A stretch of DNA of 64,000 nt from Tubiluchus corallicola (GCA_030141605.1 JAQGDQ010000397.1:1-64000); one strand, 5' to 3'; shown: positions 33,396 to 43,974, counted from the first letter of the stretch. Program-made: numbers and translations. The notes: a model not told the origin generated them from the letters alone.

Positions 33396-33870
33396 GCCAA
33401 ACCCCGCAAAATAATTTTGCACATAAACTCACAACAACAATTCACACTACACGACCCCACACAACCAGACACCACTCCACTCATAATACACCACCCACAC
33501 CACACCCACACCACATTCACACAACCACCACTCGCGACAAACATCCACCTAACCACCCATCACACTACTCACAATGCACCACCCTCACCCACACAACAGC
33601 AACACTCAACTCCACTAACAACACACCACCCACACCACACCACCCGCAGCAAACCACACCTACCACTCTACCACATTATCAGCACCACATCACACGCACC
33701 ACACTATCGATACCTCACCACATCACCCAAACCACACTACACCACACCACTCTGCCAACACCATATTTACCTACCACACTATCCACAACACAACAGCCAC
33801 AGCACATCACAGCAAAACATGCAAGACAATATTGCACAAAGTCGAGTCTGTGTGCTATAGTAAATTCTCT
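33395..33870 (+). repeat. C/A-rich minisatellite repeat (family F), best copy
   Basis: Signature ATAGCCAAACCCCGCAAAAT then AATTTTGCACATAAACTCAC, then about 390 bases of CCACACCACA-type units with very few G. The right flank TATTGCACAAAGTCGAG with TGTGTGCTATAGTAAAT matches copy 1. The 170- and 147-codon frames are low-complexity His/Thr/Pro products and not genes. Confidence 0.75.
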
Positions 33871-34139
33871 TAGTCTGCCTATCAATGATCAGTAATGCAT
33901 GAACAATCTACATAGTTTTGTTTGCTGTTTCTCAGAATATATTTAAGCTAACACCATTTAATTACATATAAAACCTACACCACTGTAGAACGGCAGGTGG
34001 CAACAATCCCTGGCACAGCCATGATACGTCTTCTGTCTGCGAGTTTGCTTATTTTTTCCCAGCATGTCAAACAGTTGCATAAATTCAGTTTCTCTAGAGG
34101 CTTTTTGAGCAGTTTTCTGCAAAATTTCCGTGGTTTTGG

Positions 34140-34690
34140 TCCATAAAAGTGCCGTCACTGGACGCCGTGGCCCTCACGCGAAATCTAAATATGACTATTA
34201 CACCCACTGATGAATGGGCTATTCAATCGTTACCAGGACCATCCCGGCTTGTTCCCCTAAAAATAAGAGGCATAACTATTGCAAGGTATAACTGTTTGAG
34301 CAGCTTTTTGCAAAATTTGAGTGGACGGGTCTGGGAAAATGCCCGTAGCAGGTACTATTGGCTCTATCCCTAAATCTAAATATGACTATTACACCTACCG
34401 TTGAACGGGCTATTCGCCCATTACCAGAACCGCCCCCGGCACATTCACGTTCTCTAGTATAAGTTTTGCAATTTTTTGAGATAAACGATCAAAAAATGGC
34501 CATTTTGGAGGTTTTTCGCCCCCCGTTCCTCACTGTGGGCCCGATTTGAAAAATAAAACCTAATGGTATGACACTAGATCGAGGCCTTTCGTTTGATATA
34601 TAGAAAATATATATAGCAAATGGTGCCGCCGTCTGAGCTGTAGCCTATATATATATACCACCGAAATTTATATATACAATAGCTGAAAAA
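34140..34690 (+). repeat. GC-richer repeat family B, rearranged copies
   Basis: Two partial B units in tandem. The marker CTAAATATGACTATTACACC occurs at about 34183 and 34375, each followed by a GAATGGGCTATTC or GAACGGGCTATTC variant. The block ends with TATATACCACCGAAATT as in copy 2, but without the F minisatellite. Confidence 0.65.
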
Positions 34691-34699
34691 TACAAAAAA

Positions 34700-34995
34700 A
34701 ATAATATACATTTTTTTATTATAAGTTGACAAGCTAACAACTTAACATGCAATAAAAGTAGGCGCCCAACAAACATATTTGTAGGCGCATAATTAACAAT
34801 TATATAATACTACACAAACTGCCGCTATTACAACTCGTATTAATCATAAATTATGCGATGAAACTAAAAATACGGGTTAAGAGCCACATACATCACTGAG
34901 TAAAATAATTGTCTGATTGGTTGTGTATTTGCTGTTTTAGAGCTGCTAGCTGAATATTGTTGTTTCTCGTGGCAACACGTTTATTAAACATTAAA
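34700..34995. other. Non-coding stretch downstream of the integrase remnant
   Basis: Possible 3' untranslated or LTR sequence of the minus-strand Ty3 remnant. No LTR boundary could be fixed. Confidence 0.3.
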
Positions 34996-34999
34996 CACA

Positions 35000-35775
35000 G
35001 TAAATGTCATGGTAGGCGGTATAACATTATCTAATTCATCTAAGTCACTGTCAGAAATATCACTGTGACTAATATCAGTCGTGGGCTCAGGTACATAATG
35101 CATTGTTGCTTTACATTTTGGTTTAGTCGATTTGTCAGCTGGTAAGTCCTATTGGTCAGAAATTAAATTAGCTTTCCTTAGGCGATCTGGAGGTACAATT
35201 TTAAACTTACCTAAATGGTATTATGAACGATTCTAAAGCGAGATTCATCTACTGTATTAATAATAATATAATACGGTGCCCAAGGCCTTTGTAACTTACT
35301 AGCTTCATTTGGATCTAAATTAGATTTGTGTAAAAAGACAGGGTCGCCTACCTTAAAATGTGGTACATGTGTCTTTTTATCATAACGGGTTTTATGGGTG
35401 AGGCGATTCTTGTGCATTAATTGTCCAGTTGCGTAAAAAGGCTTCATGCAAACGATTTAAATCTAGTTTAACTGGGTCAGTCCCGTAATATTTAGATCTG
35501 GGGGTTAGAATGTTATCTAAGCGTAGATCCGGGTGCCTATTATAAATTAAGAAATACGGGCGGTGTCCTGAAATTGTTCTCGATAATGTTCTTAACGCAA
35601 ATAAAGTGTGTGGCAAGTATTTAATCCAATCTGTAGATTTTTGTTGACAAACGTCTGCTAATTGCTGAATAATGGATCGATTCGCGTGTTCGGCTTGACC
35701 TTGGCTACGAGAATGATGTGGGTGCCTAATACTTGAATTACCTGAAATTCTACAATATTTACTTATAGAAATGTA
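35000..35775 (-). pseudogene. Ty3/gypsy integrase C-terminal half (broken)
   Basis: Minus-strand translation shows the end of an integrase core: NSSIRHPHHSRSQGQAEHAN (about 35740-35680), then WIKYLPHTLFALRT and GHRPYFLIYNRHPDL. It is followed, after a frame change in 35392-35447, by the C-terminal domain HVPHFKVGDPVFLHKS and RPWAPYYIIINTVDESRFRI. A further out-of-frame VPPDRLRKANLI and an acidic tail reach about 35000. The H-P-H...GQAE block is where the catalytic Glu lies in retroviral-type integrases. At least one frameshift and two stops make it inactive. Upstream pol (protease, RT, RNase H) is missing. Confidence 0.8.
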
Positions 35776-35959
35776 ATAAAATGTACAATTTTTGTATTTG
35801 TTGTGATGTTTGATTTTTATTGTTTGGTGTTAATTAATAGATCAATTGACAATAATAGAAATGAGTCAACAAATACACGTGCATTAATTTATTCTCATTA
35901 TTAAAATTAATCATATAAATAAATTATTTAACAACAAACACTGTAGTTCTTTTCCACAT

Positions 35960-36790
35960 AAAATGACTAATATTGCAACTCTACGTGAGGTGTTTACCAA
36001 TCCGCTCTTATGACGTCGAGCAAAATCTAATGCTTAACTTAACAGCAAACATTGTAGATGTTTTCTTTGTGGAATGATTAGTATTGCATCTCTTCACTGA
36101 GGGAGATGTGATGGTTCTTGGTAATTCTCTTCTCTAACCACAACTAACAATTGTGTACATTAAGTTAATCACTTCATTAAATAAAGAACAATGGTCATTG
36201 TAGTTTTTTTATCCACAAAATGACTATTATTGTAGCTCTTCACTGACGGAGATGTGCTGGTTATTCTTAATTCCTTTCATCGAATATCTTTCAGTAAACC
36301 TGCCATTATGATGTCGAGCATCATCAACATAAGCCTTCTTGTCTGTTAAGGAGTTTATTGAATCAGAACAATGATTCATTTTACTGGCTTTCTTCACTAG
36401 ATGTGATGGTTGTAGGTAATTCCTTCCTATGGTGGTGGTATGGTGCACAATTAATGCCAGTTCAATTCATTAATCAACAAACTATACATTTGCGTTAATT
36501 TAAATCCTATTAATTAATTAAATCCAATCCTATTAACAACAATGATCATAGTAGTTATTTTCTCTACTAGACATGATGGACGTAGTTCTCCTTAGTAACT
36601 GTGAACTAATACATGTGCATTAATTTAAATCCTATTGTTTAATAGAAAATGATCATTGCTGTTGTTTTCTTCACAAATTGAAACTCTTCATTGTAGGAGA
36701 TGTGATGGTCGTTGGTAATTCTCTTCTGGGAGCATCTTTCATCAGTCCTTCATTATGGCGTCGAGTAAAATCCAAATAATTAACAAAAAT
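35960..36790. repeat. Degenerate tandem array with GGAGATGTGATGGT motif
   Basis: Four or five diverged units. Each carries a variant of CTCTTCACTGAGGGAGATGT, GGTAATTCTCTTCT and ATGACGTCGAGCAAAATC at irregular spacing (about 100-240 bases). No gene. Confidence 0.6.
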
Positions 36791-36799
36791 CACAGTATG

Positions 36800-37730
36800 G
36801 CAGTGGGAGTGTCGTCTCTAGACTTCACATCGTTTAAAGAAATTTTAAAATCTTGTCAATTAACACTAATTAATTACAAACAATAATTAAAGTTAATTAA
36901 TTACAAACAATCAATTATTAACATTGACAGGTGTGATACGTGGTGTACCACCTGTGATATAAGACGCTTTCGTTACGACACCACAAACACTTTTTTACTA
37001 CTAATTTCTGATACGTGCTGACACGTGGGTTCAGTGATAGCCAGTTTATTGGTGTTTCCGCCTCACGGCTCAAACACCTAACCCTTTGGTGTGTCAGTGC
37101 CCTTTAAATCACTTTCTGTCGCCACAGTAATTAAGTCTTGACTTCGATTGTTAATAAACGTTCGTCGGAAGCCATATTCGACGATTTCACTGGCCTAGCA
37201 CGTTCGACACACTGTGTTGAACCTGGTTTCAATTTCTAGAACAGGTAAAACTGGATGACCTTGTCCTTTAACACGACGATTCATTGGCTAGACAGCCTGT
37301 TCAGTTGAGCGTATGACCAATCGCTTACTTTCTTGGAAAGGAGATATAGGACAGGTATGAGGTGGGACCCTTCCCAGAGCTAACTAGGTGCATGCTCATA
37401 TATGTACAGTCACAACTTGCTTTACTGCAGTAGGTAAATTCACTTAACGAGTAATTAACTAATGACTCATTCAATTAACATAAGCAATTAGCTAAATTAA
37501 GCTATTAATGCAACCTAAGTATAGGACATACACAAAATCATACTAGAATACAGTTCAACTATATTAGAAAGGGTGGCAATGCTGCTCGGTAGTTCTTATA
37601 TTCCAGACTGACGTCACGGACGTCACAACAGGCATTTTTAAATATTTATTCATTTCCAAACAAAGAAAACTGTACTTATTCTCCATTTAACACCTGAACT
37701 TATCTCAACAAATTATGGCTAGGGTTAAGA
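36800..37730. other. Non-coding stretch
   Basis: No gene recognised. A pair of CRE-like half-palindromes (TGACGTCACGGACGTCA) lies near 37609-37625. Confidence 0.35.
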
Positions 37731-37734
37731 CGGA

Positions 37735-38110
37735 AATAACGTAAACTGCCCAGAGATGGAAATAACTCTAACCACAGATGAAAATAACCCTAACCTACCC
37801 TAGATGGAAATAACCCTAACCTACCCTAGATGGAAATAACCCAAACCTAACCCTAGGTGAAATAACCCAAACCTGCACAGAGAACGGAAATAATGCTAAA
37901 GCACACAGAGATGGAAATAACCTTAACCATAGACAAAAATAACCCTAAACCTAGCCCTAGCTGTAACCCTAGCTCTAACCCAAATTTAGTAACCCTAACT
38001 TCTTGATATTCGAACAAGCGACCACCTAGCTCTAACCCTAGAGGAAAATAACCCTAACCCTAGATGGAAATAACCCAAGCCATAACCGTAACCCTAACCT
38101 GCGGTGTCGT
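37735..38110 (+). repeat. Degenerate telomere-like (CCCTAA-rich) tandem DNA
   Basis: Units of about 25-26 bases (AGATGGAAATAACCCTAACC with TACCCT) blend into looser TAACCCTA/AACCCTAGCT sequence. CCCTAA is the C-strand of the common animal telomere repeat. The array is imperfect and oriented one way. Confidence 0.7.
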
Positions 38111-38114
38111 AGCA

Positions 38115-38840
38115 CCATCCAGAGTCACAACATTTTCCTACTTAAATTAATGACCCGTGCAAATGGAAAACATCGAAGGTTAGAAATCAGATTCTTTTAA
38201 ATGCCAAACTAGAAAGATAAGTACGTGAAAACATGTTCATGTGCAAAAAACCATTTTACGTGTTATTGTTAACTTGTATCATTCTATATTTAAATTACTA
38301 TTAAGAATGTTTGCACTAGGTGGCAGCACAACTGTCTTTTAAAGTGTGGTTCGGACACTTAAATGAAGTTTCGATGACAAATGTCTAACTGACCTATCTA
38401 ACCTAGAGTATTATTTGTCCTAATTCTAGACGGACAAAAATTTAAACAAAATATTAACAAATTACAGCGTGGCAATGTTTAAACGATGATGAACAAGGGA
38501 GTGCTTTTTTACTGAGGTTCTGAATTTTTTTAAATTAAGTACAACAATCGAAAATATACTTTTACTTTTATCAAATATACAGCTGAAAACACTGTTGCAG
38601 TGCAACGTAAGAGTTTTGTCATGAGCACGCTAAACCAGGGCACTAAAATATTTTTGTTAGGTTCTTCATTTTGTAATTTTACTCATTATTTGCAGATTTA
38701 TCGTTATTAATTGTCAGACAATCTGCCATTACGAATATTCGATTATCACAATGAACTCAGTCATAAAAGAATCCTGACCACATTTGAGCTCAGGCAAAAA
38801 CGCGAAACTGAATAGGAACAAAAATTATTTCAGTAACAAA
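38115..38840. other. Non-coding stretch 3' of UGM
   Basis: It contains the 3' UTR of the minus-strand UGM gene. I found no canonical AATAAA on the minus strand close to the stop. Confidence 0.35.
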
Positions 38841-38844
38841 AAAT

Positions 38845-40266
38845 CTACTTTCCAGGTTTTCTAGAAAACCCTGTAGTGTTAAACTTGCCATTGACCACAT
38901 GAGGGTGAAAATATGTTTCCTCCTCCAGTCCCAAGACGATATTATTGACCGCCTCCACTCCTTGCATCATGCTATGATCTTGGTTCCCCACCTCGTATTT
39001 CCAGCCACCAAAACGTCCCCGAGAGTAGATTCCCATTTTTTTCAGAAGTGGCTGGACGGTGTCCAAAAACTTTGTGCGCGTAAGAAATGGTGTTGGATAG
39101 CCGTACTCCAGTCGTTTGTGCCACTTGCTGATAATATTGTCGTTTGGAGATATTAGACCGACGTTTATGGCTCCATCTATTGCCGCTTGTACGATGTCAC
39201 AGTGAACAGGCTTGACCTCTGTTTCACATATTTCAAACAATAAAGACCACTGTTCCCCTGGTTTTGGCACCGTATGTGGAGAATAGTTGGACAAAATTGT
39301 CACCCTGTAAAACTCACAGTTATCTTCAGGAAAATAAAGCCAGCACTTATTGGACAGGTGGTTTGGTACCTTCCCCTCTAGACCTAGTCCCACAATGTGG
39401 GTTGACGAATGCCATGGAATGTCCTTTTGCTCTTTCAGAACTGGTAGGTATCGACTATCTCCTTGAAGTTTGTCTGTTAATAAGTCCAGTGGCATTGTGT
39501 TGATTATATAACCGTAGGGCATTTCTTCACCTGATTTCATTGTTATACGTTTGTTTTCAACATCAATCACATGAACTTCCTCGTTTAACCGACGGTTGTC
39601 ATCAGGAAGAGAATCGTAAACTTGCTGCCATATTGCACCAGTTCCCCCAAACAGCGGAAACCGAAACGTTGCATTCGGACCCCATGAAGCATCGTCTTTT
39701 TGATCATTGATGTTCTGGATGATTGACTTCACGTCAATCGTAGCCACCCGCTCCCCGACCCAGTCTGCCGTCATCGCAGTAGGTCTGTAGCCCCAAACTT
39801 TGTAATTGTATGGATTTAAAAATATTTTGGCTAAGCCGTAACCGAAATTCTTGTCTATCCAATCTTGAAACGTTTCAGGTTTAGGGCTGCGGTCTCGGTT
39901 GGCTTGTGCAGTGAATATGCCCTGTAAACAGTCGTTTAAATCCTGTTCTGGTAAGTAATGAATGTTTTTTTGAAAGGGATAGGGAACAAACTTGTTCCTG
40001 CACCAAATGTAACATTCACGTTTGTGAAGCAGCCAATCAGAGACGAATGTATCTAGGACGTCATTGAAGTACTGATAGTGTGAATAAATCACGTGACAGC
40101 CCATGTCCCAAACAAACCCATTTTGGTCGACTACTGAGGTAGCCAAGCCGCCAGCTGTATCACCTCGTTCCAGGATGACCCAGTCAGGATGGTCCAGTTC
40201 CTGGAGTTTGATTCCAGCACCTATGCCAGTTGGACCTGCACCGATCACTACTATCCTCTCATCCAT
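38845..40266 (-). CDS. glf: UDP-galactopyranose mutase (473 aa, complete)
   Basis: This flavoenzyme interconverts UDP-galactopyranose and UDP-galactofuranose in the cytosol, supplying Galf for glycoconjugates. The N-terminal Rossmann motif VVIGAGPTGIGAG (residues 6-18) and GGLATS (39-44) bind FAD. The mobile histidine loop is GCHVIYSHYQYF (56-67). FLNPYNYKVWGY (149-160), WVGERVA (169-175) and WGPNATFRFPLFGGTG (195-210) follow. KCWLYFPEDNCEFYR (307-321), then GRFGGWKYEVGNQDHS (417-432), form the substrate and flavin floor. The length and motif spacing are those of eukaryotic rather than bacterial enzymes. The ATG at 40264-40266 gives a full-length family N-terminus. The frame is open throughout with no coding intron. 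Oddity: the residue before the loop histidine, glycine in the family members I know, is Cys57 here. Confidence 0.95.
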   Translation of the reverse strand: MDERIVVIGAGPTGIGAGIKLQELDHPDWVILERGDTAGGLATSVVDQNGFVWDMGCHVIYSHYQYFNDVLDTFVSDWLLHKRECYIWCRNKFVPYPFQKNIHYLPEQDLNDCLQGIFTAQANRDRSPKPETFQDWIDKNFGYGLAKIFLNPYNYKVWGYRPTAMTADWVGERVATIDVKSIIQNINDQKDDASWGPNATFRFPLFGGTGAIWQQVYDSLPDDNRRLNEEVHVIDVENKRITMKSGEEMPYGYIINTMPLDLLTDKLQGDSRYLPVLKEQKDIPWHSSTHIVGLGLEGKVPNHLSNKCWLYFPEDNCEFYRVTILSNYSPHTVPKPGEQWSLLFEICETEVKPVHCDIVQAAIDGAINVGLISPNDNIISKWHKRLEYGYPTPFLTRTKFLDTVQPLLKKMGIYSRGRFGGWKYEVGNQDHSMMQGVEAVNNIVLGLEEETYFHPHVVNGKFNTTGFSRKPGK

Positions 40267-40283
40267 TCTGCGTCAGACGAAAA

Positions 40284-40305
40284 GCTGCCAAATAGAAAGA
40301 GAAAC
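40284..40305 (-). promoter_or_regulatory. Candidate splice (or trans-splice) acceptor in the UGM 5' leader
   Basis: On the minus strand, TTTCTCTTTCTATTTGGCAG ends at 40285, 18 bases before the ATG. It has the polypyrimidine-CAG form of an acceptor. It would mean either a 5' UTR intron or, in lineages that use it, a spliced-leader site. Only the sequence pattern supports it. Confidence 0.45.
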
Positions 40306-40309
40306 ATTT

Positions 40310-41335
40310 TTCTGAGTTTGTTTAATTTTAGTCACCACAGTTTCTTATAAATACTGGGCATATGTGTAACATCGCTAAAGAACATAATATTGTATATTCA
40401 GCAATAGTTTAAATGCAGGGTTTTTTCATTAACTACTTATTGATACCCAATTCTCGCCTTCTCTAATTTCGGGTTGTATTTGTATTGTTGAATATAATAA
40501 TCCTAACTTCTGTTTAGTGTAAACGTCAGCTTCCGCGTGCTCTTGGTTAATGAAATAATTACATTCTGCGGGCACGTTTCAGATAATCCAGGTAAAAAAG
40601 TCAAGTGAAAAAATTACAGAAAACTTCACAGGAAAAAAACCACAAGAAAAAACAAATAATAATTCCAGCCAAAATTGTGACTTTTTCGTGACTTTTATAA
40701 ACAGTGTCTGACTTGTTTAAATAATTCGATTATCTATAAAGAGTTTATCTCGCTTTCGCTCAGGTAAGCTATATACAGAAAGTAATCCCTCGTTCATAAG
40801 ATTTTCAATCTCCTTACCAGACAATTTTAGCAACGACATTCATCTTGAAGAAAACTCTTAATCAGTAACTCCGAAAACATTGAACTAATTTCTTCAACAT
40901 CCAATGCTGACTATAAAGCAAGAAGGTGTAAAATCGTGCCGCGGCTGTAACGGAGTATGGTACATGATGCAAAATTGCTGCTATAAACTCAGGAAGCCAA
41001 CTTGTTGCCGCCAAAAATTCTTATGAATTGTTAATTCATCAAGCAAATTGTCGTTTGGTTCAACTTGAAAGCCTACTTACTATTCAATACATTCCTTAAA
41101 ATAATGACGCTTGATTTGAAACATTATGTTTTCGTAGTTCTGCCAGTGTGGTTCCTATTATTAGTTATTAATTTACCAAAATATAAACTAATGCATACGT
41201 AACAAATTTTTATTACAGGCACATAAAAATATAGCTAAAACAGCCCAACTTTATTACAAACTTTTACGTTAAAAACTTAAAAGTTAAAATATTCATCTTT
41301 GGTAAATTTACAAATATATAACCAGTTTGTACAGA
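40310..41335. other. Non-coding stretch 5' of UGM
   Basis: It probably holds the UGM promoter or first intron. No TATA or initiator could be assigned. Confidence 0.35.
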
Positions 41336-41340
41336 CAGAA

Positions 41341-41685
41341 TCTATTTTGCACTAATAAAGTAGTTAACAGAAGCCAAGTAGAAAATGAATAAATAGACCA
41401 GTAAAGACTTTGAAACAGCAAACAGGAATTGAACTGCTTTGTACCTTAACAGAAGGCTCAGTTTTATTTCAGTACCAGTTCAATTCCTTTAACTTTATTT
41501 TCAAACACTTATCTCCTTATTACTGTGTTAATTTCTTTCCATCATGTCTGCTTAGTCATTACCTATTTGGCTTTTGTAAATACATAATTATTGTTTAAGT
41601 TGATGTATCAATTTCTTTACTGGCCTATTTATGTATTACATATATTAACTACTTTATTAGTGCATAATAGGTTCTTCCTATATAT
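41341..41685. repeat. Long imperfect inverted repeat
   Basis: The left arm at about 41341-41410 (CACTAATAAAGTAGTTAA at 41350, then AATAAATAGACCAGTAAAG) is the reverse complement of the right arm at about 41605-41685 (CTTTACTGGCCTATTTATG, then TTAACTACTTTATTAGTG). About 190 bases lie between the arms. It sits immediately before the hammerhead-like motif. Confidence 0.75.
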
Positions 41686-41689
41686 ACTG

Positions 41690-41785
41690 GTTAGTATGTT
41701 TGCTACTGACGATAACAGCAGCAGCTTGTCGAAACGTTTGACATGACTTTTAAGTTTTTAATGTAAATTTTTTTTAATAAAGTTG
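41690..41785 (+). mobile_element. Penelope-like element end with hammerhead-ribozyme core
   Basis: CTGACGA (41706-41712) and CGAAAC (41730-41735) match the two conserved strands of the hammerhead core (CUGANGA ... GAAA), separated by a short stem-II-sized stretch. A T-rich segment with TTTAATAAAGTTGTGTTG follows. Penelope-like retroelements carry minimal hammerheads in their terminal repeats with just this kind of sequence. The stem II pairing is poor here, so the ribozyme is probably inactive. No RT or GIY-YIG coding is nearby. Confidence 0.45.
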
Positions 41786-41799
41786 TGTTGTTTTTAACT

Positions 41800-42905
41800 A
41801 CATACGCAGCATATCTTTTAGTGGCTTACGTATATTGTTTGCAGATATTAGAAATAGTGCGCAGAAAATAAATGATATAGCATATATTTTTAGTTACATG
41901 AAGAAAATTTAGCTTGCGGTAATCTTTGTCCGACAGCACGCTTCGTTAAATTCTTGTTTTTGAGAAAGCAGAAATTTTTTTTTACCTCTTCATATTTAGT
42001 TTTCTACTGTTCTGACTCAAAGACATCTAATATCAATTTATGCACACAAATCATGACATGGGTGACTCTCTCCCCATGTACAGAAAATAAACTGACAATA
42101 CTGAAACCCCTGAGAAGGAAAACGTTTTTTTCAGTATTTGCATGTGGTATTACAGCTTTGACGTCATACGATCACTGAAATTTCTCAGCGAGGCTACATG
42201 GCGTCAAGTTTCTTCAAGATCTTTAGTTTATAAGTAATTTTTGGGAACAAATGTAAATTTTAATTAATAAAAGCACAAACTGCTGCGAAAAAAAAACAAA
42301 AAAGTCAAACATACCTTATTACGGTTTAGTCTCCTTATGAAGGTATTGTTGCGAGTCAGTATTGCTAGGCGTAAGCAGACAACATATACAAAAAGATTGT
42401 GGAAATCAACTTTATACACTCATCCTTACTAAAGTATTTGCTTTCCAAGACACTGTTCTTATGTAGCTCACTGACTGCAAAACGATGTGAATGACTGCAT
42501 GACTTCTGCGACAACGTCTACTCTGCAGTTATTCAAGCATTATGAAATTATAATTGCCAAAAGCTATAAGTTACATGAAGAAAAAAGGTAATTTTCTTCC
42601 ATTTATAGAAAGATGAATAAATAAATTAAAATAATTATATTTTAAATACATGCATGCAAATCTGTAAGCAGACAAATAATTTCACAAATTCAAATTGTCG
42701 GCTTTCTAATTAATATCGACATACCACAATTATTCTTTATAAATAAAAAAATCTTGCAATGTAGAAAAATGCATAAAAATACCATAGTAGTGCGGAAAGT
42801 TATAGGTTGCTGGGTTTATGGCCTACTAAGTTAAACTATTTAACTATAATCATTTAATGTTTGTTTTACTAATATAACAAAGAATATAATATTCTTAATA
42901 TAAAA
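41800..42905. other. Non-coding stretch, probably including a Ty3 5' LTR at its end
   Basis: No gene. The last part, up to ATAACA at about 42913, could be a 5' LTR because a primer-binding-site-like sequence follows. A TG start of the LTR could not be fixed (TGTAGAAAAATGC at 42761 is one option). Confidence 0.3.
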
Positions 42906-42914
42906 TATAACAGT

Positions 42915-42932
42915 GGCGACGAATTTATGAAC
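42915..42932 (+). promoter_or_regulatory. Candidate retrotransposon primer-binding site
   Basis: TGGCGACGAATTTATGAA starts with the TGG that pairs with the CCA end of a tRNA. It follows an ACA-ending AT-rich segment and lies about 60 bases before the gag ATG, the usual Ty3/gypsy layout. Confidence 0.45.
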
Positions 42933-42991
42933 AAACTAAGACGTGTCTGCTGTAAACCAAAGAAACCGTAAGTTAGTCATCTATTGTTAAA

Positions 42992-43410
42992 ATGGAAAAA
43001 ATTGTTATTCCAAAATTTGATTGCCTGTCTGACCCAGCAATTTTGGGCACACGCTGGCAAAGGTGGCTGACGTCATTTGAACTGTATGCGGAAGGACATA
43101 TCATCGGGAAAACACTGCTACAGCTGTACAACAGCAGAGACATGCGCTTTTGCTGCACTTAGCTGGCGCTGATGTGCAAGAGATATTTCGCCCGTTGCCA
43201 AACACAGGTGAAACCAACCACTACGTTGCCACAGTAAATGCTTTAAACTCTTACTTTGTACGGCAAATTAATCCTGCATTCGCTCGACAGAGTTTTCATC
43301 AGTTAAATCGGAAACAAGGAGAGACTGTACTTCAGTTTGTTATTCGTCTAAGGACTGCTGCGCGAAATTGCGACTTTTGGGCTGAGTCAGAATCTGAACC
43401 AGTTTCGTGA
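42992..43410 (+). pseudogene. Ty3/gypsy gag remnant (frameshifted)
   Basis: ATG at 42992 opens MEKIVIPKFDCLSDPAILG and RWQRWLTSFELYAEG, the typical start of Gag in the K02A2.6-like gypsy lineage. A frameshift near 43095-43110 moves the frame to ALLLHLAGADVQEIF, LPNTGETNHY, ALNSYFV, AFARQSFHQL and QGETVLQFVIRLRTAARNC. This is the capsid part that mediates particle assembly. The frame ends at 43410, and no nucleocapsid CCHC knuckle or pol follows. What follows on the other strand is BEL/Pao sequence. So the copy is truncated as well as frameshifted. Confidence 0.8.
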
Positions 43411-43539
43411 AGCAGTTATGTGAGCACTAATGTTATTCTGAATATAACAACAAAATGCCCATTATTGATTTTGGTAAAGAGAAATTAAAAAAACCCAAGT
43501 TACCAAAGAACATAGAGAACATGCAAATTTACAGATTTA

Positions 43540-43950
43540 ACTTTCTTACTAGTTTAACGACTCGACCACATCTTGTGATGATGACCTCAACAGAAACTCC
43601 ACAGGAGGTATAAAAGATCCCATTATATCCAAAGAGTCAACAGCAGGATTGACAAGATCAGCCATAGTCTTTGAAGGAACTTTATAGAGGCCTGCAAAGG
43701 TAACCCTTGGAAGTTCGTAGAGTAACAGAACGTACCAAACCGTCTTTGCCATAGTGTATTTCAGTCACCCTCACCAAAGGCCACTTCATGCGTAGAATAT
43801 TGTCTTCATGAATGAGTACAACAAAACCTACGTTAAATCCCCCTTTTGTTGTTTACTAACGGCAGGAGGAAGAGACAAATACGGTGAGCCCCAGAGAAAA
43901 GATTTGTATGGCGAAATTCTACAAAAAAACTTGCAACGATTAAATGTCTG
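43540..43950 (-). pseudogene. BEL/Pao integrase C-terminal (DUF5641-like) fragment
   Basis: On the minus strand, VVLIHEDNILRMKWPL and GKDGLVRSVTLRTSKG (about 43835-43690) match the DUF5641 block at the end of BEL/Pao Pol. A degenerate upstream segment (FLWGSPYLSL) corresponds to the F.+W...YL..L block of that domain. Stops follow at the RP(L) position, and the frame is broken near 43840. It lies back to back with the gypsy gag remnant. Confidence 0.65.
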
Positions 43951-43974
43951 GCTGAACTGTGCTGCAAGAGCTTG

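Noticed and set aside
33383-33895. 170- and 147-codon open frames rich in His, Thr and Pro
   Set aside because: They lie over the CCACA minisatellite, where stop codons are rare by composition. Two frames are open at once, and the products differ from copy to copy.
43150-43410. An independent 86-aa gene
   Set aside because: It is the shifted continuation of the gypsy gag that starts at 42992, and its apparent first Met is a non-ATG codon.
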